A stretch of DNA of 64,000 bases from Acidimicrobiales bacterium (GTDB taxonomy: Bacteria; Actinomycetota; Acidimicrobiia; Acidimicrobiales; MedAcidi-G1), in NCBI GenBank assembly GCA_028823445.1, contig JAPKBH010000001.1:1-64000 (forward strand), written 5' to 3'. Both the position numbers and the translations under genes were made by a program. This document shows, one piece after another, positions 39,831 through 49,852 of this stretch. Below the pieces are notes generated by a model. That model did no database searches. It had not been told where the DNA came from and worked only from the letters and a program-made list of their open reading frames with translations. Numbering within the stretch: position 1 is the first letter of the stretch; each line of letters starts with the position of its first letter.

Positions 39831-42305
39831 ATGTCTACGCAATACGACCCCCAAGCAATAGAAGCCCACTGGCAGCAACGCTGGCTCGACGAGGGCACCT
39901 ACCAAATTGAAAACGACGACCCTCGCCCGCCGTACTACGTACTGTCTATGTACCCGTACCCCAGCGGCCCGGCCCACATGGGGCACGTACGCAACTACAC
40001 CATGGGCGATTTGTTGGTGCGCTACCGAACCATGCAAGGCGACGGCGTGCTTTCTCCCATCGGTTTCGACTCCTTCGGGTTGCCGGCCGAAAACGCCGCC
40101 ATTAAAACCGGCACCCATCCTCGTCAACACACCGACACCAACGTCGAAGCCCTCTCCGCTTCGCTGCGCCGTATCGGAGCGGTCTACGACTGGCGCCGCA
40201 TGGTGCGTAGCCATGACCCTAAATACATGCGCTGGACGCAATGGATATTCTTAAAGTTCTACGAAGCTGGTTTGGTGTACCGGGCCGAAGCCCCGGTCAA
40301 TTGGTGCCCCGGCTGCCAAACCGTGCTGGCCAACGAACAAGTGCTGGCCGACGGGACCTGCGAACGCTCCGGCGATTTAGTGGACCGCCGAGACATGGAA
40401 CAATGGTTCTACCGCATCACCGACTATGCACAAGAGCTTCTCGATGACCTGGAGTTAGTGGATTGGCCCAACAAGGTCAAGGTTATGCAACGCAACTGGA
40501 TCGGTCGCTCCGAAGGAGTGGAGTTTGGCCTGCCGTTAGCCGACGCCGACGGAAACGCCCGAAACGATGTAGACCCCCTTGCGGTGTTTACCACCCGGCC
40601 CGACACTGGCTTCGGCATGACTTTCGCCGTACTTTCCCCCGAACACCCACGGGTAGACGAGTTCACCAGCGATGAGCAACGCCAAGAAGTAGAAGATTTT
40701 TGCGCATCGGTAGTCGGCCTCTCGGACATTGATCGACTGAGCAGCGAAGGGGCTTTAGACAAACGCGGCGTGGCCACCGGCGGTTCGGTGATCAACCCAT
40801 TTACTGGGCAAGCCATACCGGTATTTTTGGCTGACTACGTGTTGATGACCTACGGCACCGGCGCCATCATGGCGGTACCGGGCCAAGACCAACGAGACTG
40901 GGATTTCGCCAAAGCCCATGGGTGCGAAATTTTGCGTACGGTGGAACCACCGGCTGATTTTTCTGGCGAAGCTTTCACCGAGGACGGCCCGGCCGTAAAC
41001 AGCGGTTTCCTTAACGGTATGAGTATGGCCGAAGCCAAAAAGGCGGCTGGTAAATGGATTACCGACCAAGGCTTAGGCCAAGCCAAAATCAACTACCGGT
41101 TACGTGACTGGTTGTTATCTCGCCAGCGTTACTGGGGGTGCCCTATACCCATCGTGTTCTGTGACGAATGCGGAGAACAACCGGTGCCCCTCGATCAACT
41201 TCCGGTGGATTTGCCTGACGATGTGGAGTTCATGCCCACTGGACGCTCCCCGTTGACCACCCATGATGAGTTCCTCAACGCTTCGTGTCCCAAGTGTGCG
41301 GGCCCGGCCCGTCGAGAAACCGACACCATGGACACTTTCGTGGACTCCTCTTGGTATTTCATGCGTTTCACCGACCCATGGAATGAAGAAGTTCCCTTCG
41401 ACAAAGAAGCCATGAAACGTTGGTTGCCAATAGACCAATACATCGGCGGCGTAGAGCACGCCATTTTGCACCTCATGTACGCCCGGTTCTTTACCAAAGC
41501 ACTGGCCGACTTAGGTGTGGTACCTAAAGAATTGCGGGAGCCGTTCAAACGCCTCTTTACCCAAGGGATGATCCGCTTGGGCGGCACCAAAATGTCAAAA
41601 TCCAAAGGCAACTTGGTGGCCCCGGAAGGCATTTTGGATGACCAAGGCGCTGACGCCTTGCGCCTGGCTCACCTGCAAGTCAAACCGCCACAAGAAGATG
41701 TGGATTGGGAAGACCTCGGTATAGATGGCTGCGCAAAGTTTTTGGGACGAGTGTGGCGCTTAGCGCTTTCCACCAACTCGCTGCCTGGTCCGCGACGCGA
41801 AGGCGAAACGACGGCCGCCGATCGAGAAATTGAAAAAGCCACCCACCGTTTGGTGGCCCGAATTACCGACGAGTACGAACGCTGGTCATACAACACTGCG
41901 GTGGCTGGTTTCATGGAGTTCACCAACAGCTTGTATCGCTGGATTCAAACCGACGAAGGAGCACACGGCCCAACCTTGGAAGCAGCGGTAGACGCCTTGC
42001 TGCTGGTTATGGCTCCGGCCGCTCCACATATTTGCGCCGAACTATGGCAACAACGCAACGATGGCCACATCCATCTTGAAGCATGGCCAGTAGCCGACCC
42101 CGAAAAACTGGTGGATGACACGGTGACCATGGTGGTACAAATAAACGGCAAAGTCCGTGAACGCCTTGAAGTGCCAGCCGACATCAACGACGCAACCGCT
42201 GAGTCTCTTGCTCTGGCCACTCCAAAAGTAGCCGCCCAACTCGCCGGCGCCGCCCCCCGCAAAGTAATCATCCGCGCCCCCCGCTTAGTAAACGTAGTGA
42301 TCTAA
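39831..42305 (+). CDS. leuS: Leucyl-tRNA synthetase
   Basis: HIGH-like [43 protein letters not shown] 39831 preferred over TTG 39822. Confidence 0.97.
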   Translation: MSTQYDPQAIEAHWQQRWLDEGTYQIENDDPRPPYYVLSMYPYPSGPAHMGHVRNYTMGDLLVRYRTMQGDGVLSPIGFDSFGLPAENAAIKTGTHPRQHTDTNVEALSASLRRIGAVYDWRRMVRSHDPKYMRWTQWIFLKFYEAGLVYRAEAPVNWCPGCQTVLANEQVLADGTCERSGDLVDRRDMEQWFYRITDYAQELLDDLELVDWPNKVKVMQRNWIGRSEGVEFGLPLADADGNARNDVDPLAVFTTRPDTGFGMTFAVLSPEHPRVDEFTSDEQRQEVEDFCASVVGLSDIDRLSSEGALDKRGVATGGSVINPFTGQAIPVFLADYVLMTYGTGAIMAVPGQDQRDWDFAKAHGCEILRTVEPPADFSGEAFTEDGPAVNSGFLNGMSMAEAKKAAGKWITDQGLGQAKINYRLRDWLLSRQRYWGCPIPIVFCDECGEQPVPLDQLPVDLPDDVEFMPTGRSPLTTHDEFLNASCPKCAGPARRETDTMDTFVDSSWYFMRFTDPWNEEVPFDKEAMKRWLPIDQYIGGVEHAILHLMYARFFTKALADLGVVPKELREPFKRLFTQGMIRLGGTKMSKSKGNLVAPEGILDDQGADALRLAHLQVKPPQEDVDWEDLGIDGCAKFLGRVWRLALSTNSLPGPRREGETTAADREIEKATHRLVARITDEYERWSYNTAVAGFMEFTNSLYRWIQTDEGAHGPTLEAAVDALLLVMAPAAPHICAELWQQRNDGHIHLEAWPVADPEKLVDDTVTMVVQINGKVRERLEVPADINDATAESLALATPKVAAQLAGAAPRKVIIRAPRLVNVVI

Positions 42306-42322
42306 CCCCTCATTTTTTCTTC

Positions 42323-42364
42323 CGTGGTCATGCGGGATAAAACCCCACGTGACTGCGTTTTTTT
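42323..42364 (+). terminator. Rho-independent terminator downstream of leuS
   Basis: CGTGGTCATGCGGG / CCCACGTGACTGCG stem (three G-T pairs, one mismatch, 7-nt loop) followed by T7 at 42358-42364. Confidence 0.85.
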
Positions 42365-42373
42365 AGAAGGTGA

Positions 42374-43237
42374 TTATTGGTCGCGGAGGAAGCGTTCGAG
42401 TTCGGCAGCGAGTTCGTCGCCGGAAGGGAGTTGGCCTCGGTCATCGTGCAGATCGTCGTAAGCCTGTTCGAGCGTTTCTAGCATGGTGACATGTTCTGGG
42501 TTTTGGGTTATCAACTCATCTAAACGACTGCGTGCTGCTAAAGACTTTTCTGGCAAGGAACCCAAAGAAAAAGCTACCTCCGTCAAATCGCTGAGGCCTT
42601 CCAACAAGGCTTCGCTAGCCGGAGGAAAACTCATGGCGGCCAAATAATGGGGCACCTGAGCCCAAATGCCCACGGCAGGGATACCGGCGGCCGCTGCGGC
42701 GACCTCGATAACCGCCTGAGCGCCCGCCGGCACCTCCAAAGTTGAGGTGACAAAAGATAAACGCTCAGCCAAAGCAGGCGTGCTGGCCGTGCAAGACAAC
42801 CGAGTGGGACGAGTGTGGGGGACAGCCGCCGGAAACGCCCCCAAGCCCACCACTAAAGAAACATTGAACTGCTGGGCAAGCTCCACCACCGACTGAGCAA
42901 AAGACTTCCACTCGTGGTCAGGCTCTGGCCCATGGAGCAACAATACCGAGCGGTCGGCCTCCGTAGATAGGAGCTGCATTTCCAGCGCAGGCCAAGTCAA
43001 ACTTTGGGTAACCCCATCTACCAGTTTTAAAATCGGTCGGCGAGCTCGTTGGTCAAGCAACCGATCAGTATTGAAACGAGCCATCAAACGTTTATCAGGA
43101 TCACGCAAAAGCTGCTTGGTGGCTTCGGCGCTGGACTGCGCAGCATCTACCCAGCCTGCTAAAGACACCACCAACACGGTGTCGCCCAGCAAAGGAACAT
43201 CATGTAAGTCATACATGGGGCCGCTGTTTAAGTTCAT
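42374..43237 (-). CDS. PAC2-family (proteasome assembly chaperone-like) protein
   Basis: PVVVSLAGWVDAAQSSAEATKQLLR-type N-terminus, GLGAFPAAVPHTRPTRLSCT, AVGIWAQVPHYLA; typical actinobacterial PAC2. Confidence 0.8.
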   Translation of the reverse strand: MNLNSGPMYDLHDVPLLGDTVLVVSLAGWVDAAQSSAEATKQLLRDPDKRLMARFNTDRLLDQRARRPILKLVDGVTQSLTWPALEMQLLSTEADRSVLLLHGPEPDHEWKSFAQSVVELAQQFNVSLVVGLGAFPAAVPHTRPTRLSCTASTPALAERLSFVTSTLEVPAGAQAVIEVAAAAAGIPAVGIWAQVPHYLAAMSFPPASEALLEGLSDLTEVAFSLGSLPEKSLAARSRLDELITQNPEHVTMLETLEQAYDDLHDDRGQLPSGDELAAELERFLRDQ

Positions 43238-44256
43238 GGCAAAGTGGCAGCAGTTTCGGCGGCCAAGTCAGCTAAAACGACTACCCGTTCCCCAAAGGCC
43301 TTCACTGTTGCATCATCTATTTCTCCCATGACGCCGGCTACGTACCGAGAGTAAACCCCTTCAATGATGCAAGTCATGCGCCAATAGTTGAAGGCCACAT
43401 AGAAATCCAAGTGCTCAAGGTTACGGTCGCTAAACGTGCCGTAAATCTCGCGAATCTCATCAGCAGTAGGGAAACCCTCAGAACGGCTAGCCAAATCATT
43501 GGCCCCAGAAACCTGGTCAGTAATGGAAGAGATAATGCCGCCTACGTCGGCTAACGCATCACCGAGAGTGGATATTTCCCAGTCCAATACGGCAGCGACC
43601 GGCCCCTCGGGGTTCATCATGCAGTTGTCTAGGCGATAATCGCCGTGCACTAAACTCACCCCTTGTTGTTTCGGAATGCGGGCCGCCAAAGTGTCATGAA
43701 CAGCTAAGACTTGAGGGATGTCTCGGCTTGTGGCGTCAACAAATTGGCGTTGCCAACGCTTTAACTGGCGTTCTATGTACCCCCCTTGACGGGCAAGGCC
43801 TCCGAGCCCTACGGCCTCAACGTCTACGGAATGAATACGGGCCAACGTTTGTATAAGAGAGTGACCCATTTTTTGTCGGGCTTCGATTGAGTGCTCTTCG
43901 GCTTCTGAGCGGGATCGCAAAATAACTCCGGGTACGAAGTCCATAACGTAGAACGGGGCATCGTTGACCTCGGGGTCTTGGCAAAGGCCGATGATTCCTG
44001 GCACAGGTACGCCACTGTCGGCTAGTGCGCTGATGATGCGGTGTTCGCGGCTCATGTCGTGGGCGGTGGCTAAAACATTGCCCAAGGGTGGCCGGCGTAG
44101 TACCCAGCGTCGACCGGTGGGGTCTGTTACTCGGTAGGTCAGGTTGGAGTGCCCACCGGTGAAGGGGGTGTAAGTCAACGGGCCGCCAAGACCGCCGACC
44201 TTACTTTCGAACCATTGCTGCAAATTTGAAGCATTTATGCCGGGAACATCATTCAT
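43234..44256 (-). CDS. Aminoglycoside phosphotransferase-like (APH/choline kinase fold) family protein
   Basis: SNLTYRVTDPTGRRWVLRRPPLG, SLVHGDYRLDNCMMNPEGPVAAVLDWEISTLGDALADVG. Start set to internal ATG. Confidence 0.88.
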   Translation of the reverse strand: MNDVPGINASNLQQWFESKVGGLGGPLTYTPFTGGHSNLTYRVTDPTGRRWVLRRPPLGNVLATAHDMSREHRIISALADSGVPVPGIIGLCQDPEVNDAPFYVMDFVPGVILRSRSEAEEHSIEARQKMGHSLIQTLARIHSVDVEAVGLGGLARQGGYIERQLKRWQRQFVDATSRDIPQVLAVHDTLAARIPKQQGVSLVHGDYRLDNCMMNPEGPVAAVLDWEISTLGDALADVGGIISSITDQVSGANDLASRSEGFPTADEIREIYGTFSDRNLEHLDFYVAFNYWRMTCIIEGVYSRYVAGVMGEIDDATVKAFGERVVVLADLAAETAATLP

Positions 44257-44340
44257 GCCTGCAGAGTAGTGGAGGAAGGGCTCGGCCTCCCTACCCTGAG
44301 ACCACAAGTTCTTTCCCTGTAATATTTCTGCCGCTACTGC

Positions 44341-45054
44341 ATGAGGACCCGCATGGACGTCACCGACGCCACCTTTGAAACTGAAGTAATTAACCGCTCC
44401 GCTACCACACCAGTGGTGGTGGACCTGTGGGCACCATGGTGCGAGCCGTGCAAATCACTGGGCCCCATCTTGGAAAAAGTTATTGGGGAAACCGGCGGCC
44501 GGGTAGTGCTGGCCAAGGTAAATGTTGACGAAAATCCAGGTTTGGCTCAAGCCTTCCAGGCGCAATCCATACCTGCTGTCCACGCCATTGTCGAGGGTAA
44601 ACCGGTTGACTCTTTTATGGGCGCCCAAGGCGAAGACTTTGTACGCCAGTTTGTGAGCAAATTGCTTGGTGAAGAACCGGCCCCGCCCGTTGATCACCGT
44701 TTAGCCGCTGGTGACGAAGCCTCGTTGCGTTCCCTCTTAGAAGAAACAGCCGACCACCTTGAAGGTGTATTAGCGCTCGCCGCCCTGCTTATTGAACGTA
44801 GCAACGAAGGCGACCGAGAAGAAGCAACGACCCTGTTGGCCCGCATACCAGAAACCCCCGAAGCCCGCCGCCTGGCCGCACTGGCCCGGGTAGAACAAGT
44901 TGACGATATAGAAGCGCGCCTCGCCGAACTGCTTACCCAAGTCAAAGACGACGAAGAAGCCCGCCAAGCGTTCATAGACCTTCTCGAGGTATTGGGCCCC
45001 GACGACCCCCGCACCACGGGGTGGCGAAAAAAGCTCACCTCTTCCCTGTACTAA
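44341..45054 (+). CDS. Thioredoxin-domain protein with helical/TPR-like C-terminus (YbbN/CnoX-like)
   Basis: VVVDLWAPWCEPCKSLGPILEKV thioredoxin motif (CEPC); about 120 aa helical extension. ATG at 44353 is an alternative start. Confidence 0.85.
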   Translation: MRTRMDVTDATFETEVINRSATTPVVVDLWAPWCEPCKSLGPILEKVIGETGGRVVLAKVNVDENPGLAQAFQAQSIPAVHAIVEGKPVDSFMGAQGEDFVRQFVSKLLGEEPAPPVDHRLAAGDEASLRSLLEETADHLEGVLALAALLIERSNEGDREEATTLLARIPETPEARRLAALARVEQVDDIEARLAELLTQVKDDEEARQAFIDLLEVLGPDDPRTTGWRKKLTSSLY

Positions 45055-45129
45055 ACCCCTAATAAATGCTGGCCCTACCGGCCGCACCCACTTTCCCCCT
45101 CTGATGTTTAAAGAACTGGAAGTGGGCCC

Positions 45130-45765
45130 ATGCCCGTCATTGATGCCGAACCGGCCAGCCCGCTGCGCCGCCGAATAGACGATTACCTTTTTGAACACCC
45201 AGTAAACCCGAGACGGATTTTGCTCGCGGTAGTGGTCTTGCTTATCGCCTTAGCGATTACTGCGCTCTCTTGGGGGAAAAAAGACGAGAGCCCCGTGGCC
45301 TCGCTGCCTTTCGTAACGGTGGCTCCCTCCACCAGCACCATGCCCAGCCTGGTCGTGGTGCACGTGGCCGGGGCAGTTATTTCGCCCGGGCTTTACCATC
45401 TGGAAAACACGGCACGAATAGCCGATGCGCTCGACGCAGCAGGTGGGCCTGCCCCAGAGGCTTTACCCAACCAACTCAACTTGGCTTCTCGGCTCACCGA
45501 TGGGCAACGCATTTGGGTGCCCAGCCAAAGCGAACCTAGCGATCCCGCAGAAAATGAAGCAGCCAATAATCAGCCGTTGAACATTAACCAGGCCTCGGCC
45601 GCCCAGTTAGAGCAACTCACCGGGATAGGCCCGTCGCTGGCCGCTTCCATTGTGGCCCACCGAGAAAACCAAGGAGCCTTTACCTCCATAGACGACTTGC
45701 TCAACGTGACAGGCATCGGCCCCGCCAAGTTGGCCGGCTTTCGGTTACAAATAAGTGCTCCATGA
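45130..45765 (+). CDS. comEA: ComEA-family helix-hairpin-helix DNA-binding protein
   Basis: SLBB-like VVVHVAGAVISPGLYHLENTARIADALDAAGG; tandem HhH LNINQASAAQLEQLTGIGPSLAASIVAHRENQGAFTSIDDLLNVTGIGPAKLAGF. Confidence 0.93.
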   Translation: MPVIDAEPASPLRRRIDDYLFEHPVNPRRILLAVVVLLIALAITALSWGKKDESPVASLPFVTVAPSTSTMPSLVVVHVAGAVISPGLYHLENTARIADALDAAGGPAPEALPNQLNLASRLTDGQRIWVPSQSEPSDPAENEAANNQPLNINQASAAQLEQLTGIGPSLAASIVAHRENQGAFTSIDDLLNVTGIGPAKLAGFRLQISAP

Positions 45766-47504
45766 CGGTGGCCCTTGCCCTTCTTTGGGTCATGGCGGGG
45801 GCGTGGCTGGCCCAACCGTTGGGCATTGCATGGTCGGGCATTTTGTTTGGTCTGTCTCTCAGTTGGCTGATCCTGGGCGGCCACCGGCGGTGGGTGGGCA
45901 TGCTCCTGTTGGGAGCCGTGGCCTGCCACTTCGGCGGCCTGGCTTGGCAAGCCACGGCCAACCCGCAGTTGGGGCCGGTATCCGGTATGGCGCAACTCAT
46001 GAGCGACCCCACCGAACGCATCGGAGGCGGGTGGCGGGTTGAAGTTCGGATTGATGAAAAACGGTACGACGCCACCTTTACCCCCACCCAAAACGGCATC
46101 ACTGCGCTTTTGGCTGGGCAGCGTTTAGAACTCTCGGGGCAGGTACGCACTGCTCCGCGGCAATGGCAACGCACCCGCCACGTGGTGGGAACGCTTCGAG
46201 TTGACGAACTCGGGCCGGTACAACAAGCCTGGTGGCCGTACCGTTTGGCCAACGGAGTACGAAGAATCTTGGCCCGTGGTACTGCCGTGCTTCGGCCAAA
46301 ACAAGCGGCTCTGCTCAATGGGTTAACCATCGGCGACGATCGTTTTCAAGGTCCCGCTATTTCTGATGATTTTCGGGCCGCCGGGCTTGGCCATCTTTTG
46401 GCCGTTTCGGGTCAAAACGTGGCTTTTGTGTTAACGGCGGCAAGCCCTTTGCTGAATCGTTTGCGCACACGAAGCCGACTACCGCTAACCCTTCTCTTGT
46501 TAATATTTTTCGCTCTACTGACCAGGTTTGAACCTTCGGTATTGCGAGCCACGGTGATGGCCGGGGGCAGCGCCTTGGCCCTTGGGGCCGGCCGCCCCAT
46601 CATGGGGCTACGACTTTTGGGCGTCACCACTATTGCCTTGCTGCTAGTTGACCCTCTGCTGCTTTATCGGGCCGCTTTTCAACTTTCGGTGGCCGCCTCT
46701 GGAGGTATTTTGCTTTTAGCCGGCCCGTTGGCCCGGGCTTTTCCGGGGCCCCGTACGGTGGCCAACAGTTTGGCGGTCACCCTGGCCGCCCAATCGGCGG
46801 TCACCCCGCTGCTGTTGGTGTGGTTCGGGCCCGTACCGGTAGCGGCCCTACCAGCCAACTTGCTGGCCGCCCCGGTGGCTGGCCTGCTAATGATTTGGGG
46901 AATCACCGCCGGGCTGGTGGCCGGGGTGATCGGCCCACCGTTAGCAACGGTGCTGCATTTTCCGAGCTCCCTGGGGTTGCGCTGGATTTCCGGAGTAGCG
47001 GCCCAAGTAGGGGAACGGCCCTTCGCCGCCTTGCCTACCGGGGGAGCGTTACTGCTGGTGGGGCTGGTATTTCTGGCCGCCGGTGCCAGCCACCGAGAAA
47101 ACCTCACCGCAGCGCGCAGCGCTTTAAGTGCCGTGCTGCTGGCTCTGCTGCTGGTTGGTGGGGCCACTTTTTTGCGGTCACCAGTCACTGAAGTTTCCGA
47201 CGGATTGCGGGTGGCTTCTGCCGGAAAACTCGTGGTAGTTGATGATCACTACGGAGCCGAAGAACTTTTAGGGCGCCTGCGCCGCCACCAAATAGTGGCC
47301 CCAGAACTCTTGATCTTTCGCAACGCCGTGGACCAAGCAGTGCTAACCGCGCTTGCCCAGCGCTTTGACGACGTAGTTATTTGGGCGCCTCGCGGGCCTC
47401 AACCGGCAGTGGTTCCCGACTCTGGAACGGTAGTAATGGCCGGCCAGCAACAATGGCAGGTAGACCAACAAAGTGGCCACCTTTTGGTGCGCCCCGTTGG
47501 GTAG
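45762..47504 (+). CDS. comEC: ComEC/Rec2-family DNA-uptake channel protein, C-terminal domain degenerate
   Basis: Polytopic Competence domain (RAAGLGHLLAVSGQNVAFVL, FEPSVLRATVMAG); after comEA. No H-x-H-x-D-H motif in the C-terminus. Confidence 0.87.
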   Translation: MTVALALLWVMAGAWLAQPLGIAWSGILFGLSLSWLILGGHRRWVGMLLLGAVACHFGGLAWQATANPQLGPVSGMAQLMSDPTERIGGGWRVEVRIDEKRYDATFTPTQNGITALLAGQRLELSGQVRTAPRQWQRTRHVVGTLRVDELGPVQQAWWPYRLANGVRRILARGTAVLRPKQAALLNGLTIGDDRFQGPAISDDFRAAGLGHLLAVSGQNVAFVLTAASPLLNRLRTRSRLPLTLLLLIFFALLTRFEPSVLRATVMAGGSALALGAGRPIMGLRLLGVTTIALLLVDPLLLYRAAFQLSVAASGGILLLAGPLARAFPGPRTVANSLAVTLAAQSAVTPLLLVWFGPVPVAALPANLLAAPVAGLLMIWGITAGLVAGVIGPPLATVLHFPSSLGLRWISGVAAQVGERPFAALPTGGALLLVGLVFLAAGASHRENLTAARSALSAVLLALLLVGGATFLRSPVTEVSDGLRVASAGKLVVVDDHYGAEELLGRLRRHQIVAPELLIFRNAVDQAVLTALAQRFDDVVIWAPRGPQPAVVPDSGTVVMAGQQQWQVDQQSGHLLVRPVG

Positions 47505-47546
47505 CAGAACCGCCCACCGGGGTAGCCGCCGTGTAGCGTCCTGAGG

Positions 47547-48395
47547 GTGCAACTTTGTTTAGGGTCCGACCATACTTTTGACATAACCCATCGGGCTTTA
47601 GTCATGGGCATTTTGAACCGCACCCCTGACTCATTTTATGACCAAGGCCGCTACTGGTCATTTGACGACTTTCTGGCCTTAGCCGAAAAACAGGTCAACG
47701 ACGGTGCAGATTTTCTTGACGTGGGTGGGGTAAAAGCCGGACCCGGCCCCGAAGTAACCGAAGCCGAGGAACTTGACCGAGTCATCCCGGCTATCGAAGC
47801 CCTGGTCACTCGTTTCGACCTGCCGCTGTCCGTAGACACTTGGCGAGGTGCGGTAGCCGACGCAGCGTTTGCCGCCGGAGCTTGCATCGGCAACGACATC
47901 AGCGGGTTTGCCGACCCGACGTTTCTTCCGGCCTGTGTCAAACATCGAGCCTCGGTAGTGGCCACCCAAGTGCGCCTCGGGCCGCGCATTCCCGACCCGC
48001 AGCCTCGCTACCAAAACGTACGCACCGAGGTAACCGAGTATCTTGCTACTCGTGCCCAATGGGCGTTAGCGGCCGGCATCCCCGCCGAACGGATCATGAT
48101 CGACGCCGGCCTAGACCTCGGAAAAACCCCTGCCATGTCGGCCGAACTCCTGCGCCACAGCGACGACCTGACCGACTTGGGCTATGCGGTGTTTCTTTCG
48201 GCTTCCAACAAAGGGTTCATTGGTGAACTGGTAGGTACCAAAGTAGACCAGCGAAAAGAAGCCTCCTGGGCCGCTCACGCTCTGGGTATTTCCTTAGGCT
48301 GTCGCATCCTGCGAGCCCACGATGTACAAGGCGCCCGGCGGGTAAGTGACATGATGGCAGCAGTCTTAGCCCACGGCGAAAAAGGAAGCACATGA
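47547..48395 (+). CDS. Dihydropteroate synthase homologue, FolP2-type
   Basis: DHPS fold (MGILNRTPDSFYDQG, SVDTWR) but DVGGVKAGPG where canonical DHPS has GGESTRPG, and SASNKGFIGE where canonical has SRKSFIG. GTG start. Confidence 0.85.
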   Translation: MQLCLGSDHTFDITHRALVMGILNRTPDSFYDQGRYWSFDDFLALAEKQVNDGADFLDVGGVKAGPGPEVTEAEELDRVIPAIEALVTRFDLPLSVDTWRGAVADAAFAAGACIGNDISGFADPTFLPACVKHRASVVATQVRLGPRIPDPQPRYQNVRTEVTEYLATRAQWALAAGIPAERIMIDAGLDLGKTPAMSAELLRHSDDLTDLGYAVFLSASNKGFIGELVGTKVDQRKEASWAAHALGISLGCRILRAHDVQGARRVSDMMAAVLAHGEKGST

Positions 48396-49405
48396 AAAAC
48401 CCGATTGTTCTGCTCACCGGCGACGACCCCACGCTGATCAACGAAGCACTGCGCTCCCTTATAGAAAAAGCGCTCGACGGACAAGACCGCTCGCTGGCCC
48501 TCGAAGAACTCAACGAAACCGCTTACCTAATAGAAAATGAATACTCGTCAGCCCGCCTGGTTGATGCCGCACAAACCCCGCCTTTTTTGACCGAACGACG
48601 GGTCGTGGTAGCCCGCCACAGTGGACGTTTCAGCACCAAAGACCTGGTGGCCCCCATTGTGGAATACCTCGCTGACCCTCTCCCGACCACCCGGCTCATT
48701 TTGGTGTGGGAAAAAGGCGAAAACCCCACCCAGCAAAAACTCAGCGCCCCGCCAAAATCGTTAAAAGAAGCCATCGAAAAAGCCGGAGGAGCCACCCAAC
48801 ACTGCTCAGTGGGTAGAGGAAAAGAAGCCGACCAATGGTTACAAAAACGATTCGACGCCGCTGACCTCCGCTTCGACCGCTCGGCCCGCAATACCATTGC
48901 CCAGCGCATCGGCGAACAACGCACCCGCGTGGTGGCTTTACTCACCACACTCGAAGCAGTGTTCGGCACCGAAAAAGAACTCAGCGCCGCCGACGTAGAA
49001 CCCTATTTAGGGCAAGCCGGGGGAGTCGCCCCCTGGGACCTCACCGATGCCATAGATGCCGGTGACGTAGCAAAATCCTTAGACCGACTCCAGCGAATGC
49101 AAGAATCAGGAGACCGGCACCCTCTAGCCATTGTTAGCGCTCTCCACGCCCACTACGGTCGACTTTTGCGCCTCGACGGCTCGGGGATAACCACCGAAAA
49201 CGCGGCCAGTGAAGCCTTAGGTATCAAAGGGTTTCCGGCAAAAAAAGCTTTACAAGTAAGCCGAAGGCTTGGCACCGGTGGAGCAGGCAAGGCCATCAAA
49301 CTCTTGGCTGTCGCCGACTTAGACCTCAAAGGTCGTACCGCATGGCCCCCAGAGTTGGTGACCGAAGTATTAGTAGCTCGACTGGCCTCACTGGCCCGCC
49401 GATAA
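48392..49405 (+). CDS. holA: DNA polymerase III delta subunit
   Basis: NPIVLLTGDDPTLINEALRSLIEKAL; DnaE-clamp-loader delta pattern; downstream of comEC and adjacent to rpsT, a conserved location. Confidence 0.88.
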   Translation: MKNPIVLLTGDDPTLINEALRSLIEKALDGQDRSLALEELNETAYLIENEYSSARLVDAAQTPPFLTERRVVVARHSGRFSTKDLVAPIVEYLADPLPTTRLILVWEKGENPTQQKLSAPPKSLKEAIEKAGGATQHCSVGRGKEADQWLQKRFDAADLRFDRSARNTIAQRIGEQRTRVVALLTTLEAVFGTEKELSAADVEPYLGQAGGVAPWDLTDAIDAGDVAKSLDRLQRMQESGDRHPLAIVSALHAHYGRLLRLDGSGITTENAASEALGIKGFPAKKALQVSRRLGTGGAGKAIKLLAVADLDLKGRTAWPPELVTEVLVARLASLARR

Positions 49406-49412
49406 AAAACCG

Positions 49413-49673
49413 TTAAACGCTTTGTGCGTCGAAACGTTTTTGCAAGCGAGACTTTTGACGAGCCGCAGTGTTGGCGTGAATCACACCTTTAGCAGCTGCC
49501 GTGTCGATGCGACGCATAGCCAACAAGAGGACTTGGTCACGGTCAGTACCGTTTTCCGCAGCGGCCAAAGCAGCCTTAGTGCGGGTACGCAACTCGGTGC
49601 GCACCATGCGGTTACGCGAGCGTTGTTTTTCGGTTTGACGGTTTCGTTTAATTTGGCTTTTAATGTTGGCCAC
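49413..49673 (-). CDS. rpsT: 30S ribosomal protein S20
   Basis: VANIKSQIKRNRQTEKQRSRNRMVRTELRTRTKAAL; GTG start at 49673 rather than the track start. Confidence 0.95.
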   Translation of the reverse strand: MANIKSQIKRNRQTEKQRSRNRMVRTELRTRTKAALAAAENGTDRDQVLLLAMRRIDTAAAKGVIHANTAARQKSRLQKRFDAQSV

Positions 49674-49852
49674 GGGGGCACGTACCTCTATGAGAAAATA
49701 TTTGGGACATGAAGTCAAAAGACCTCGCCGTTAATAAAACTTAACGAACAGCCCACAATGCTACCGCCCAGCGAAGAAAAATACGGTCTTAAACCGACTT
49801 CTCTGCTCAAGTGCGTCCACCAACCCAGAACCGGCGCTACGGTCAGCCCACA

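Noticed and set aside
43234-44256. Aminoglycoside resistance gene
   Set aside because: The APH-fold protein belongs to a broad phosphotransferase family common in actinobacteria, often linked to acyl-CoA metabolism; resistance cannot be inferred.
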